This document shows positions 1-11,008 of a stretch of DNA of 50,566 nucleotides, in pieces; position 1 is the stretch's first letter; every line of letters begins with the position of its first letter. The position numbers were made by a program, and so were the translations under genes. The notes beneath the pieces are model-generated. The model searched no databases, was not told where the DNA came from, and saw only the letters and a list, made by a program, of their open reading frames with translations. Source of the DNA: Ignavibacteria bacterium. GTDB lineage: Bacteria; Bacteroidota; Ignavibacteria; Kapaibacteriales; UBA961. Where the stretch lies: NCBI GenBank assembly GCA_947491315.1, contig CANLII010000017.1, positions 1 through 50,566 of the forward strand. The letters are read 5' to 3'.

Positions 1-292
1 CGAATTTGACTGTGCGTGGAAGACCTGTCATTCCACCAAGTGAAAACTGATACAATCCTGTTTCACCAACAAGTACTGTATCAATTTGCTCATGCAATGG
101 AAGACCACCGAGGGGAGACTCATAAATGCCAACGCGGAATACTTGCTTTCCTTTGAGTGGCGTGGAGCCAAAGGAGGAAGTCAATACACCTTGAATATTC
201 AAAGTTCTGGGAATTTCTGTTTGAGCCGTTAATTGAACAAAGGCTATCACGGACACAAAATATAGCAACGAAAGTCGGTATAAAACGCTCAT
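1..292 (-). CDS. Exported protein, N-terminal part only (truncated by window edge)
   Basis: Reading leftwards from the ATG at 292 there is an open frame to the window edge, so only the first 97 residues are visible. It begins with MSVLYRLSLLYFVSVIAFVQ, a basic start and hydrophobic core ending near LTAQ, typical of a Sec signal peptide. The mature start (IPRTLNIQGVLT, then GKQVFRVGIYESPLGG) resembles the opening beta domain found in long surface proteins of Bacteroidota and Ignavibacteria that begin with a 'LNxQGVLT' phrase; that likeness is recall, not a search. The sequence AGAAGG about 10 bases before the ATG could serve as ribosome binding site. The function is unknown because the body of the protein lies outside the window. 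Confidence 0.7.
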   Translation of the reverse strand, partial: MSVLYRLSLLYFVSVIAFVQLTAQTEIPRTLNIQGVLTSSFGSTPLKGKQVFRVGIYESPLGGLPLHEQIDTVLVGETGLYQFSLGGMTGLPRTVKF

Positions 293-489
293 TCTGCTAC
301 CTTCTATAAATACTTAAAAATCTATGTTGAATGAATTAAGAATCGAATTTGATGGGAGTCTAAGACTTAATATTGCTGAAGAATTCCATATAATGTGATA
401 AAAATCTAATGATATGTAACACATTTTTTAAAAATTAACTCCAATTTATAAAACTTAGTATAAATGCAAATTAATACAACAAAAGATCA

Positions 490-1425
490 CTACTTTATTA
501 ATTGCTTTGCAAATTGTACTTCCCCGTTTTTATCGAGAAATTCCATATACAATACTTGGCTGGATATCGATAAAGCCATGAATCCACCATTTGTGGCTGA
601 GAATATGGTATTGACTCCCCATGAAGTATCTCTGCTTCCCCCACCCGCTCCGGAAATGGCCTGAAAGAATATGTCATCAGGATGCTTGATCAATTGCAAA
701 TCATGATCATGACCGGACAGATACATATCCACGGCAAATTTGTCAAGTATTGGCTTGAGTCTTTTCATCATGAATTTTTGATCGCCATATACACCATGCG
801 AGCGAATCATGTGATGTCCAACTACTATCTTCCATTTGGCCTTGGATTCTGATAGTGCTTTCTCGAGCCAAATCAGCATCTCCTTATCCTTTCCTGAAAC
901 CATCAAATTGGTGTCAATCATGAAGAAGTCATATAATTCATTGTCCTGTTCTTTGGGAATCACATAATAGAAATCAGGAAATTTCCATCGAGGATTCTTT
1001 TGCGCATATTCCAATTGAGCGGGTACATTACCCAAATAATCATGATTGCCAAAAATTGGATACCAATCTTTTTGAATATGTTCACCGGTATAGACATTCT
1101 CGAATTTTGTCTTCCATTGGGGGTCATCCACACTCTTCACCCCTTTGCCATAGATATTGTCGCCCGTCGAGATGATAAAATCTATTGGATGTTTCCCGGC
1201 ATTGTCATTCATGCCCTTTGCAACTTCTTTCTGCAAAGCGGTGCCTGCACCCCAATCACCAATCGCCAATATGCGAATGGGCTTTTCATCTCCAAAGGAA
1301 TCGATTTTCGTAAATTGCGGCTTCTCTTTTGGTGCATTCTTCACTTCGGAAGCGATGATATTTGCAATCCATTTTCCAAAGGTTGCAAAACCAAGCATGA
1401 CCGCAAAAAATGTTCTTCTTTTCAT
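490..1425 (-). CDS. Purple-acid-phosphatase-like metallophosphoesterase
   Basis: 311 residues. All signature motifs of the tartrate-resistant (purple) acid phosphatase branch of calcineurin-like phosphoesterases are visible in order: GDWG, GDNIY, GNHD, GHHMIRS and GHDHDL. These supply the Asp, Tyr, Asn and His ligands of the two-metal site. The N-terminus MKRRTFFAVMLGFATF has a twin arginine followed by a hydrophobic stretch, so export (possibly Tat) to the periplasm is likely. The role would be hydrolysis of phosphomonoesters outside the cytoplasm; the substrate cannot be told. The gene stands alone, facing away from the methyltransferase at 1453 with 27 bases between start codons. Length is close to that of small mammalian-type enzymes of the family. 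Confidence 0.85.
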   Translation of the reverse strand: MKRRTFFAVMLGFATFGKWIANIIASEVKNAPKEKPQFTKIDSFGDEKPIRILAIGDWGAGTALQKEVAKGMNDNAGKHPIDFIISTGDNIYGKGVKSVDDPQWKTKFENVYTGEHIQKDWYPIFGNHDYLGNVPAQLEYAQKNPRWKFPDFYYVIPKEQDNELYDFFMIDTNLMVSGKDKEMLIWLEKALSESKAKWKIVVGHHMIRSHGVYGDQKFMMKRLKPILDKFAVDMYLSGHDHDLQLIKHPDDIFFQAISGAGGGSRDTSWGVNTIFSATNGGFMALSISSQVLYMEFLDKNGEVQFAKQLIK

Positions 1426-1452
1426 GAATTCCTACTTGCTTGAAGCAAAAAT

Positions 1453-3325
<1,873 letters not shown>

Positions 3326-3351
3326 CTATTTGATATTTGTTTCACTTTGAT

Positions 3352-3666
3352 TCAAGAGATCTCAAAGAGGGCTTTGAGTCTTGTCATCTCAAGAAGTTTA
3401 TTCACTTGTTCCGGTATATGTTGAAGAGAACATTGTCCTCCAACTTGCTTCATCGTAGCTTGAGCGCTGATCAGCATTCCCAAGCCGGAACTATTCATGA
3501 TATTGACTTCCGAGCAATCTATGATGATATTTTTATGCTCTTTGGAAAGTTCTCGAATTGCATCATTGAATGATAGCGCATCGGGTCCGCCGAGCATGGT
3601 TTCAGGTGCCATGATAACATGAGGTGATTGTATATGTTCTCCTGCATCATTCATGGCCGATTCCAT
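3352..3666 (-). CDS. STAS-domain protein, anti-sigma factor antagonist-like
   Basis: 104 residues forming one STAS domain. The phosphorylatable-serine region reads IDCSEVNIMNSSGLGMLISA, matching the 'DSSGLG' loop of SpoIIAA/RsbV with Asn in place of the first Asp. Proteins of this kind bind a partner-switch anti-sigma kinase or a stressosome-type partner and are turned off by phosphorylation on the serine. I chose the ATG at 3666, which shares one base with the TGA stop of secF (TGATG), so translation is probably coupled. A TTG at 3669 would add one residue. No anti-sigma factor or sigma factor gene is in the window, so the partner is unknown. Its place at the end of a SecDF operon is unexpected. 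Confidence 0.82.
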   Translation of the reverse strand: MESAMNDAGEHIQSPHVIMAPETMLGGPDALSFNDAIRELSKEHKNIIIDCSEVNIMNSSGLGMLISAQATMKQVGGQCSLQHIPEQVNKLLEMTRLKALFEIS

Positions 3667-4619
3667 CAAGCTTTCGCTGCTGCTTTTTGACGATTAAATT
3701 CAACTTGCAAATCTTTGTGCTGTACTTTTTCCATGAACCAAACAACAAAAGAACTTGCAATAAAAATTGACGAATATGCACCGGTCACGATACCTACAAG
3801 CATTGTGAATGCAAAACCTTGTAGTACTTCACCACCAAGAAGAACCAATGTTAAAAGCACCAATACAACTGTCATGACCGTATTCACGGTTCTTGATAAT
3901 GTTTCATTGATACTGAGATTCATCAATTTGATGAGATTCATGCCTTTGTGCAATTCGCGGTTTTCTCTGATACGGTCAAAAATAATCACAGTATCATTCA
4001 CCGAGAAACCAACCACCGTCAAGAATGCGGCGATCATTGCCTGATTGATTTCAAGATTGATGATGCCGAGTGAACTGAATAAAGTCACCATTGCAAGGGT
4101 TACCAACACATCATGCAAGAGTGCGATGGCGGCACCAACACCATAGAGAAATTCAAATCGGAATGCGATATAGATCCCAATTGCGAACACTGCAAGTATA
4201 ACGGCGAGCAAAGCTTTATTTCGAAGTTCTTCACCAACTTTCGGACCTATGGAATCTTTCTTGAGAAGATTGACCGATTCACCCGGAATTGCTTTTTTTA
4301 TTGCGTCAACAACTGCCGGAGTTGGATCATCTGAATATGATGTTGCAGGAATACGAATCAAGTATTGATTGTCAGCACCATATGATTTAATTTCAGCACC
4401 TGTTAAATTAGCTTCGTCAATCGCTGTGCGAATTTCACCAACTTTATTTGAAGCATTTAATTGTACTGCAATTTCGGTTCCACCGGCAAAGTCAATCCCG
4501 AAACGCAAACCAAGTGCGAAAGGAGCAACAATACCGATTATGTTTAACACAAGCGAAACCCACACAAGTGTACCGCGCTTGCTCAAAAAATCAATATTTG
4601 TTTTTGAAAATAATTGCAT
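3666..4619 (-). CDS. secF: Protein translocase subunit SecF
   Basis: 317 residues. Six membrane segments of the RND-like SecF fold are evident: one near the N-terminus (VWVSLVLNIIGIVAPFALGL), a periplasmic loop, then five more starting at ALLAVILAVFAIGIYIAF. The SecF phrases FGIDFAGGTEI, GFSVNDTVIIFDRIREN and LSRTVNTVMT are present. With SecD it uses proton motive force to pull proteins out of SecYEG on the periplasmic side. It lies 16 bases after secD and is preceded by GGAGAAAACC, a good Shine-Dalgarno sequence. The downstream STAS gene overlaps its stop codon. Confidence 0.96.
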   Translation of the reverse strand: MQLFSKTNIDFLSKRGTLVWVSLVLNIIGIVAPFALGLRFGIDFAGGTEIAVQLNASNKVGEIRTAIDEANLTGAEIKSYGADNQYLIRIPATSYSDDPTPAVVDAIKKAIPGESVNLLKKDSIGPKVGEELRNKALLAVILAVFAIGIYIAFRFEFLYGVGAAIALLHDVLVTLAMVTLFSSLGIINLEINQAMIAAFLTVVGFSVNDTVIIFDRIRENRELHKGMNLIKLMNLSINETLSRTVNTVMTVVLVLLTLVLLGGEVLQGFAFTMLVGIVTGAYSSIFIASSFVVWFMEKVQHKDLQVEFNRQKAAAKA

Positions 4620-4635
4620 GGTTTTCTCCGATTCC

Positions 4636-6765
4636 TTAAGCCATGGTAGATGGTTGACCGAAATTTATTGTCTTGCCATTTGAAATCATTAATTCAATCA
4701 TGGCGCGTGATACGATAATCGCTGTGAAGAATGTTGTGACAATACCAACCATGAGCGTTAAAGCAAAACCTTGCACAGGACCTGTTCCAAGTAGGAATAG
4801 GATTAATCCTGTAAGGAATGTTGTCACATTCGAGTCCACAATCGCAGTCAATGCTTTGCTAAATCCTTCATCCACTGCATTTCTGAACCCACGACCTTTT
4901 AACATTTCTTCACGAATACGCTCAAACACAAGAATATTCGCATCCACTGCCATACCGATTGTCAAAATGATACCTGCGATGCCGGGTAATGTTAATGTAC
5001 CACCACCTGAAATCACAAGCGGGGTCAAGATTGCTAGAATGAGTAATACATTGATGATCACCGCAAAATTCGCCACCATTCCAGCTGTTGAGTAATATAA
5101 ACCCATAAACAGAATGACGAGCAAGAATGCAATGCCCATGCCCATGAGACCGCGACGAATGGAATCTTCACCAAGTGAAGGACCAACAAGGCGTTCTTCA
5201 ACAATTTTAACGGGAGCTTTCAATGCACCGGCTTTGAGCACGATCTCGAGAAGTCTTGCTTCTTCAGGACTATCCATACCAGTGATTTGTGAACTTCCAC
5301 CTGCAATTTTGTTTTGAACAACCGGTGCTGAATACACTTGATCATCCAAAACAATCGCTACTTTCTTTTTGATGTTTTTACCTGTCACATCCGCCCATTT
5401 TTCAGAGCCTTCTTGATCCATTTCCATCATGACGACAGGAAGATTTGTCATTGGGTCTGAGGATGCACGAGCATCTGTCACATACTCACCTGTCAATTCG
5501 GCTTGACGCAATACACACCACATTGCATATGTTGTATCTTTAAAATCTTTGGAAACAAATTCAGGTTTTGCTGAACGAAGAAGTTGCAAGTCTGAAGGAA
5601 TAAGTCTTTTCACATCGGGTCTATCAAGAATTGACATCAATTTAGGATAGATTTTGGATGGGATATACATTACATATTCAACTTCAGGAACTTGTGATTC
5701 ATTGTAGAAATAAGAAGGTTGACCATCTTTGCTGATGAAACGGCCTTCTTGATCCAATGGGAACATCTGAAGAAGTGTGGTCAACTGATGATCTTTTTGA
5801 TAACGCTTCCCTTTCTCTTCATCTTTGAGTCCTTTATAAGGATCATCTGCCGTTGCTGTTTTTGCTGAATCTTTCTTGGTTGTATCACCGGCAATCGCTG
5901 ATGAATCAGCTTTCTTGTCTGTCTTTGCCGCAACTGCAGTCGTGTCTTTCTTCACGGTATCTTTCGCTGTGCTATCTGCATTTGCAATTGCTGTATCCGC
6001 TACAGTCTTATTGCCATTGTTTTTGGCCAAATAAGCATCTATGCGATAAAGCGCTTTGACAATATCTGAAGAATTGCGAACGAGTTTGAATTCAAGGCGA
6101 GCGGTCGTTGAAAGCAATTGGCGCATTTCTCTTTCATTGTTCACGCCTGGAAGCTCAAGCACGATTCGACGAGATCCTTGCTTTGAGATATTTGGTTCGC
6201 TCACACCGAATTTATCGATACGCTGACGAATGACCTCAAGTGCTTGATCAATAGCGCCTTCAACATCTTCGCGCAAACGCTCTTTTACTTTTTCATCTGT
6301 GACATCCTGAACGCCAGGAACATCAAAATAGGAAATGAGTGATTTTCCTTTTGGGCGAGCGATGCGATCAAAGTTTGCATGAAATGCATCAAGATAGTCT
6401 TCGCCTGAAGCTTCTGCTTGTGCATGTGTTGCTCTGATGACGGCTTCGAATGTTTCATCGAGTGTCTCGCGTGCCGCAGTTTCACGAAGCAAAGTGTCAA
6501 CTGCCACTTCCATCATGACATACATACCGCCACGGAGATCGAGTCCCAATTTCACACGGTTCATTTTTGCGGTGCGATATCTCTCACCCTTGGCATTCTC
6601 AAATGCTTTTAATGCAGTGCTGTCTTTGCCATGAATGGCTTGATGCAGGGCTTGCATTTCTTCCTGCTCCAACAAATACGCATCAACGGTTGGCCATAAA
6701 ATCACGAAGGCCGCAACTAGCGGACCTAAGATCAATAACCAGCGTCTCAATTGTTTGTTATTCAA
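4636..6765 (-). CDS. secD: Protein translocase subunit SecD
   Basis: 709 residues, about 100 more than the E. coli protein. Visible features are the first membrane helix (residues 9-27), the SecD signature VKLGLDLRGGMYVMMEV, the P1 periplasmic domain (RQRIDKFGVSEPNI and LELPGV), then a membrane block with AVDANILVFERIREEM and TAIVDSNVTTFLTG. Between residues about 250 and 310 sits a linker made almost wholly of Asp, Thr, Ala, Lys and Ser, which explains part of the extra length. The start is a TTG at 6765: GGAGGA lies six bases upstream and the next Met is far inside the first helix, so the rare start is well supported. It heads the secD-secF-STAS operon. Confidence 0.96.
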   Translation of the reverse strand: MNNKQLRRWLLILGPLVAAFVILWPTVDAYLLEQEEMQALHQAIHGKDSTALKAFENAKGERYRTAKMNRVKLGLDLRGGMYVMMEVAVDTLLRETAARETLDETFEAVIRATHAQAEASGEDYLDAFHANFDRIARPKGKSLISYFDVPGVQDVTDEKVKERLREDVEGAIDQALEVIRQRIDKFGVSEPNISKQGSRRIVLELPGVNNEREMRQLLSTTARLEFKLVRNSSDIVKALYRIDAYLAKNNGNKTVADTAIANADSTAKDTVKKDTTAVAAKTDKKADSSAIAGDTTKKDSAKTATADDPYKGLKDEEKGKRYQKDHQLTTLLQMFPLDQEGRFISKDGQPSYFYNESQVPEVEYVMYIPSKIYPKLMSILDRPDVKRLIPSDLQLLRSAKPEFVSKDFKDTTYAMWCVLRQAELTGEYVTDARASSDPMTNLPVVMMEMDQEGSEKWADVTGKNIKKKVAIVLDDQVYSAPVVQNKIAGGSSQITGMDSPEEARLLEIVLKAGALKAPVKIVEERLVGPSLGEDSIRRGLMGMGIAFLLVILFMGLYYSTAGMVANFAVIINVLLILAILTPLVISGGGTLTLPGIAGIILTIGMAVDANILVFERIREEMLKGRGFRNAVDEGFSKALTAIVDSNVTTFLTGLILFLLGTGPVQGFALTLMVGIVTTFFTAIIVSRAMIELMISNGKTINFGQPSTMA

Positions 6766-6865
6766 CGCTATTCCTCCGACATTTCAGTATGATTTGACTT
6801 CGGCAAAGGCCGATTGAAAAAAGAAATGCCAAAATACAGTATCGATGGCAATTATACCAATGAAT

Positions 6866-8077
6866 TTAGTGAGAGGTCACTCTCTCAAGGATGATTGCAA
6901 GTCCTTGGCCCACTCCAATGCACAAGGATGCGATGCCATATTGGACATCATTTTTCTGCATAGTTCTCGCCAAATGTCCTGTAATTCGACCTCCACTCAT
7001 GCCGAGTGGATGACCGATGGCGATGGCCCCACCATGAATATTCACTTTGTCAGAACTTATCCCCAATTCTCGAATACAGGACAATGCCTGCGCGGCAAAT
7101 GCCTCATTGAGTTCAAAAAGTCCTATATCCTCAATATTCATTTGAGCTTGTTGCAATGCTTTGCGTATTGCAAAAACAGGTCCGATACCCATGATTCTGG
7201 GGTCCACACCTGCTGTTCCGGATGCCACATATCTTGCTATCGGTTTTAGTCCGTATTTCTTCACGGCTTCTCCACTTGCGAGCATCATCGCTACGGCACC
7301 ATCATTGAGTGATGAAGCATTTCCTGCGGTAACCGATCCTCCTTTTCTGAAGGCGGGAGACAATTTTGCGAGTGATTCAATTGTGCCATCCTTTCTGGGC
7401 TGCTCATCCTTGGAAATAATGAGTGGATCTCCCTTTTTCTTTGGAATGGCGATAGGCACGATTTCATCGATGAATAATCCTGCCTCATCTGCTTTTACGG
7501 CTCTTTGATGAGATTCCAATGCAAATACATCTTGATCTTCACGGGAAATACCGAATTTCTCCACGAGATTTTCTGCTGTCTCGCCCATTGTCTCAAGCGG
7601 AAACATATTTGCCATCGCGGGATTGGGATAACGCCAGCCAAGTGCTGTGTCATAAGCAGTGAGATTACCAAATATCGCGGAACCTGATGCATTTTTTGGC
7701 ATCGAATATGGCGCGCGAGACATTGATTCCACACCTCCGACAATCATGATATTCGCTTCACCGGACTTAATTGCTCTTGCTCCTTGAATGATTGCCTCAA
7801 GCGAAGATGCACAAAGTCTGTTCACTGTTACTCCCGGAACGGAATACGGAAGACCTGCCAGCAAGGCCGACATTCTAGCAATATTTCTATTATCTTCCCC
7901 GGCTTGATTGGCACAACCAAAGATGACATCATCAATCAATTCAGGATCGATACCGGTAGCATTCACGACTGCTTTGATTACATGAGCGCCCAAATCATCA
8001 GGCCGGATGGATGACAAAGCTCCGCCATATTTTCCGACAGGAGTTCTAAGTGGTTCAACAATAAAGACTTCTTGCAT
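6866..8077 (-). CDS. Thiolase family acetyl-CoA acyltransferase
   Basis: 403 residues, normal for the family. The acylated cysteine sits in [12 protein letters not shown], the base histidine in [16 protein letters not shown], and the second cysteine in [12 protein letters not shown]. The N-terminal [15 protein letters not shown] and GESMS-like [12 protein letters not shown] are also typical. Thiolases either cleave 3-oxoacyl-CoA in fatty acid or aromatic breakdown or condense two acetyl-CoA. The sequence around the active site recalls 3-oxoadipyl-CoA and ketoacyl-CoA thiolases, but with no beta-oxidation gene nearby the direction and substrate remain open. It ends 101 bases before secD and follows yidD by 14 bases on the same strand. 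Confidence 0.93.
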   Translation of the reverse strand: MQEVFIVEPLRTPVGKYGGALSSIRPDDLGAHVIKAVVNATGIDPELIDDVIFGCANQAGEDNRNIARMSALLAGLPYSVPGVTVNRLCASSLEAIIQGARAIKSGEANIMIVGGVESMSRAPYSMPKNASGSAIFGNLTAYDTALGWRYPNPAMANMFPLETMGETAENLVEKFGISREDQDVFALESHQRAVKADEAGLFIDEIVPIAIPKKKGDPLIISKDEQPRKDGTIESLAKLSPAFRKGGSVTAGNASSLNDGAVAMMLASGEAVKKYGLKPIARYVASGTAGVDPRIMGIGPVFAIRKALQQAQMNIEDIGLFELNEAFAAQALSCIRELGISSDKVNIHGGAIAIGHPLGMSGGRITGHLARTMQKNDVQYGIASLCIGVGQGLAIILERVTSH

Positions 8078-8091
8078 TATATAATCTCCGA

Positions 8092-8301
8092 TTAAGGTAC
8101 TTCGTCAATTCCACCAGGATGCAAAGGATGACATTTTCCGATGCGTTTAATGGCAAGCCATGAACCTTTCATTGCACCATATTTCTCAATTGCTTGCATT
8201 GCATAGACAGAACAAGTGGGATGAAACCGACAATTATTCCCTAAGTATGGGGAAATTGCCTTGCGATAGAAACGCAATAAAAGAAGCAATAGGAGTTTCA
8301 C
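8092..8301 (-). CDS. yidD: Membrane protein insertion efficiency factor YidD
   Basis: 69 residues with the family signature intact: [39 protein letters not shown] is visible in pieces as [18 protein letters not shown] and [10 protein letters not shown], and ends with [13 protein letters not shown]. The short N-terminal leucine run can form an amphipathic, membrane-attached helix. YidD helps YidC insert inner-membrane proteins. It starts with GTG at 8301, overlapping the rnpA stop (GTGA), the classic arrangement rpmH-rnpA-yidD. yidC itself does not follow; a thiolase gene does, so the usual order is broken there. Confidence 0.95.
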   Translation of the reverse strand: MKLLLLLLLRFYRKAISPYLGNNCRFHPTCSVYAMQAIEKYGAMKGSWLAIKRIGKCHPLHPGGIDEVP

Positions 8302-8705
8302 GGCTTCATTTCCTGCTTTCCGCTAAAATACTGCATTGCTTGATTCAATACTTCTTCAACTTGTGGTTTGATTTCGGTTGTTTGGGCTTCCAAATGGTGT
8401 TTCATGGTTTTTTGCCAGACAAAAGCCAATGTCATAAATGGCAAAAGGGGATGAGATTTCATGAAAGCTCTTGCAGATTCTCTTACGATTCTCTTGATGC
8501 GATTGCGGGTGACGGCGAGGGGGACTTGTTTTTTACGGACAGCACAAATAATAAAAATATCTTGATTTCCGCCTTCAGGAGCATCGCTTTCTTTCGCATG
8601 CTTTCTGGTTCTGCAATGTACTATCAAAGAATCGGATGCAAATTTCTTTCCTCGACGAAATGCCGAGGTGATTTGAGCTCTTCCTTTGAGTGCGCGGATT
8701 TTCAT
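8298..8705 (-). CDS. rnpA: Ribonuclease P protein component
   Basis: 135 residues from the ATG at 8705 (a TTG at 8714 would add three). The RNase P protein hallmark [13 protein letters not shown] is present, preceded by [15 protein letters not shown] and [15 protein letters not shown]. The protein binds the catalytic M1 RNA and helps cut the 5' leader from tRNA precursors. It follows rpmH after a hairpin that ends 10 bases before the ATG and leaves no space for a clear Shine-Dalgarno sequence. Its stop overlaps the yidD start by four bases. Confidence 0.94.
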   Translation of the reverse strand: MKIRALKGRAQITSAFRRGKKFASDSLIVHCRTRKHAKESDAPEGGNQDIFIICAVRKKQVPLAVTRNRIKRIVRESARAFMKSHPLLPFMTLAFVWQKTMKHHLEAQTTEIKPQVEEVLNQAMQYFSGKQEMKP

Positions 8706-8715
8706 AGAATACAAA

Positions 8716-8734
8716 GAGGGCCACTAGGGCCCTC
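8716..8734 (-). terminator. Hairpin between rpmH and rnpA (attenuator-like)
   Basis: A perfect seven-base inverted repeat, GAGGGCC and GGCCCTC around a five-base loop, is followed on the minus strand by TTTGTATTC and then the rnpA ATG. It is GC-rich in an AT-rich context. It could be a weak terminator or processing site that makes rpmH mRNA more abundant than rnpA mRNA, or it could limit ribosome access to rnpA. The U tract is short, so full termination is unlikely. Confidence 0.55.
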
Positions 8735-8759
8735 ACTAAATAAGTCTATTTCAGGAAAA

Positions 8760-8900
8760 TCAACCTGAAACGGTCAAACGATGGCGACCTTTAGCTCTTC
8801 TTCTTGCAAGAACTTTACGGCCATTTTTTGTTTTCATGCGCGCACGAAAGCCGTGCACATTTTTACGCTTGCGTTTACTAGGTTGATAGGTTCTTTTCAT
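8760..8900 (-). CDS. rpmH: Large ribosomal subunit protein bL34
   Basis: A short gene of 46 codons. The product reads [20 protein letters not shown] and continues [20 protein letters not shown], ending RLTVSG, which is a full bL34 at standard length. It is a small basic protein of the 50S subunit. Position directly upstream of rnpA and yidD is the conserved bacterial arrangement, in many species close to dnaA and the origin; here dxs, not dnaA, lies upstream. Confidence 0.98.
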   Translation of the reverse strand: MKRTYQPSKRKRKNVHGFRARMKTKNGRKVLARRRAKGRHRLTVSG

Positions 8901-8986
8901 TGTATTATGCCGAATAAATCATTATCAAAGAGTTACGAAAGTACAAATTTGACTTGAAAAGCACAAATGTTTTTTCGCATTGAAAT

Positions 8987-10912
8987 TCAGGAAGCAAAGG
9001 ATTGTGAAGCAAATTCTTTCAAATTCACCACTTTTTTAGCAATTCCATTCGCATCGAGTCCGAGTTCGGCCAATAATTCTTCTTGGGTGCCATGATCCAC
9101 AAATTCATCCGAGATTCCGTGCATGATCACTTGACCTTTATATTGGACATCAATTGCGCATTCTGCGACCGCACTGCCAAAGCCACCTTGAATTTGTCCA
9201 TCTTCGACTGTCATAACGATATCATGACTGGCAAAGAGATTGGCAAATAATTCTGTATCGAGAGGTTTAACGAATCGTGCATTGACCACCGTAGCATGAA
9301 TTCCTTGTTCTTCCAATAATACGGATGCTTTCATGCATTCATTGACCATTTTTCCAATTCCGACAAGCGCAATGCTCTGTCCGGTTTTAAGAATTTCACC
9401 TTTTCCGAGAGGAATGCTTTTGGGTTCAACAATCTCCACTCCGAGTCCATTGCCTCGTGGATAACGGATAGCTGAAGGACCATTTGTATAATCTTTGACT
9501 GCCGAGTAGAGCATATCGCGCAATTCTTGTTCATCTTTCGGTGCCATAACGATCATGCCTTGAATCAAACGGAGATAACCGAGATCGAGTACTCCATGAT
9601 GCGTGGGACCATCCGCGCCAACCAATCCAGAGCGATCAAGCGCAAAAACTACATGCAAATGCTGAAGTGCGCAATCATGCACGATATTATCGAAAGCTCT
9701 TTGCAAGAATGAGGAATAAATCGCACAAACCGGGACGATTCCCTCGCAAGCAAGACCAGCGGCGAAAGTGACGGCATGGCTTTCTGCAATTCCAACATCA
9801 AATACTCTTTCAGGAAATGTTTTTGCGAGTATATCTAGTCCCGTGCCATCTGGCATCGCTGCTGTAATTCCAACAATGCGATTGTCCGTCGCACACAATT
9901 CCGTCATTGCTTCTCCGAATACCTTCTGATACGATGGTGGAGCGGGCTTTGCGGGAGCGGCTGATGGGAAAGATTTTCCGGTGATTTTGTCTACTTTTCC
10001 GATTGCATGCAAAAATTGCTTGTCTTGCTCAGCAGGTGCATATCCCTTCCCTTTTTGAGTGATGACATGCAATAGGGTTGGACCTTTGGCATTTTTCAGA
10101 TTACCGAGCATGGTCACAAGATTATTGATATTATGTCCATTGATCGGACCAAAATAATTGAACCCCAAAGCTTCAAAGAGCATGCCGGGTGTTAGCAGAG
10201 CTTTGAGTCCATTATCAACTTGATGTGCAACTTTTCGAATGCGATCTCCGGCTGTATCTATTCTTCCGGCAATGTCCCAAATACGCGAGCGTAATTTTGT
10301 GCCGGTTGGCGAAGAGAAAATCTGAGAGAAATAATTACTAAGCGCCCAAACATTCGGAGCTATTGACATATTATTATCATTCAGAATAACCAATATGTCT
10401 CGGTTCTGCACACCGCAATTATTCATTGCTTCATAGATCATTCCGCCTGTCATGGCACCATCGCCAATCACGGCAACAACACGATAATCATCATTCGTGA
10501 GATCGCGAGCAGTGGCCAAACCGAGTGCTGCGGAAATACTCGTACTTGCATGTCCTGCACCGAATACATCATATTCAGATTCTTCTCTTTTGAGAAATCC
10601 CGAAAGACCATCCTTTTGCCGAATGGTATGAAGTTCCTCTTTTCTACCAGTAAGAATTTTATGCGGATAACCTTGATGTCCGGTATCAATCACAATTTTG
10701 TCATGCGGTGTATTGAACACATAATGCAGTGCAACAGTCAATTCCACAACACCAAGTCCTGCCCCGAAATGACCACCAACTTTCGTGATGGTATCCACCA
10801 TATATTCCCGTACTTCATTGCTAACCTCACGCAATGCGCTTTCAGGCAGAGTCCGCAAATCAGCAGGAGTATTGATATTGGATAGATAGCGGTATTCTGA
10901 AGGAGCTGACAT
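8987..10912 (-). CDS. dxs: 1-deoxy-D-xylulose-5-phosphate synthase
   Basis: 641 residues from the ATG at 10912; the frame is open a further 27 codons upstream but those lack family likeness. Key motifs are VGGHFGAGLGVVEL, DTGHQGYPHKILTGR, the thiamine-diphosphate site GDGAMTGGMIYEAMNN, NDNNMSIAPNVWALS, and GLVGADGPTHHGVLD in the transketolase-like part. The enzyme condenses pyruvate and glyceraldehyde 3-phosphate, the entry to the MEP route to isoprenoids and also a source for thiamine and pyridoxal. It stands between rpmH and an aldo/keto reductase on the same strand; gaps of 86 and 96 bases suggest its own promoter. Confidence 0.96.
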   Translation of the reverse strand: MSAPSEYRYLSNINTPADLRTLPESALREVSNEVREYMVDTITKVGGHFGAGLGVVELTVALHYVFNTPHDKIVIDTGHQGYPHKILTGRKEELHTIRQKDGLSGFLKREESEYDVFGAGHASTSISAALGLATARDLTNDDYRVVAVIGDGAMTGGMIYEAMNNCGVQNRDILVILNDNNMSIAPNVWALSNYFSQIFSSPTGTKLRSRIWDIAGRIDTAGDRIRKVAHQVDNGLKALLTPGMLFEALGFNYFGPINGHNINNLVTMLGNLKNAKGPTLLHVITQKGKGYAPAEQDKQFLHAIGKVDKITGKSFPSAAPAKPAPPSYQKVFGEAMTELCATDNRIVGITAAMPDGTGLDILAKTFPERVFDVGIAESHAVTFAAGLACEGIVPVCAIYSSFLQRAFDNIVHDCALQHLHVVFALDRSGLVGADGPTHHGVLDLGYLRLIQGMIVMAPKDEQELRDMLYSAVKDYTNGPSAIRYPRGNGLGVEIVEPKSIPLGKGEILKTGQSIALVGIGKMVNECMKASVLLEEQGIHATVVNARFVKPLDTELFANLFASHDIVMTVEDGQIQGGFGSAVAECAIDVQYKGQVIMHGISDEFVDHGTQEELLAELGLDANGIAKKVVNLKEFASQSFAS

Positions 10913-11008
10913 AAATATTCTAAAGGTACGAGAAATCTGAATGTAATATTCAGTACTTGATTGTTCAATCAAAGGGAAAACAACGCATTGCAAGCCGAAG
11001 GGGTTCCA

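Noticed and set aside
8160-8768. Long plus-strand open frame opposite yidD-rnpA
   Set aside because: It is wholly antisense to well-recognised genes, and its sequence shows no family likeness. It is a shadow frame.
8700-9000. Possible origin next to rpmH-rnpA
   Set aside because: The gap between rpmH and dxs is only 86 bases and holds no DnaA box, and dnaA is not adjacent. The cluster at 34.3 kb is a much better candidate.
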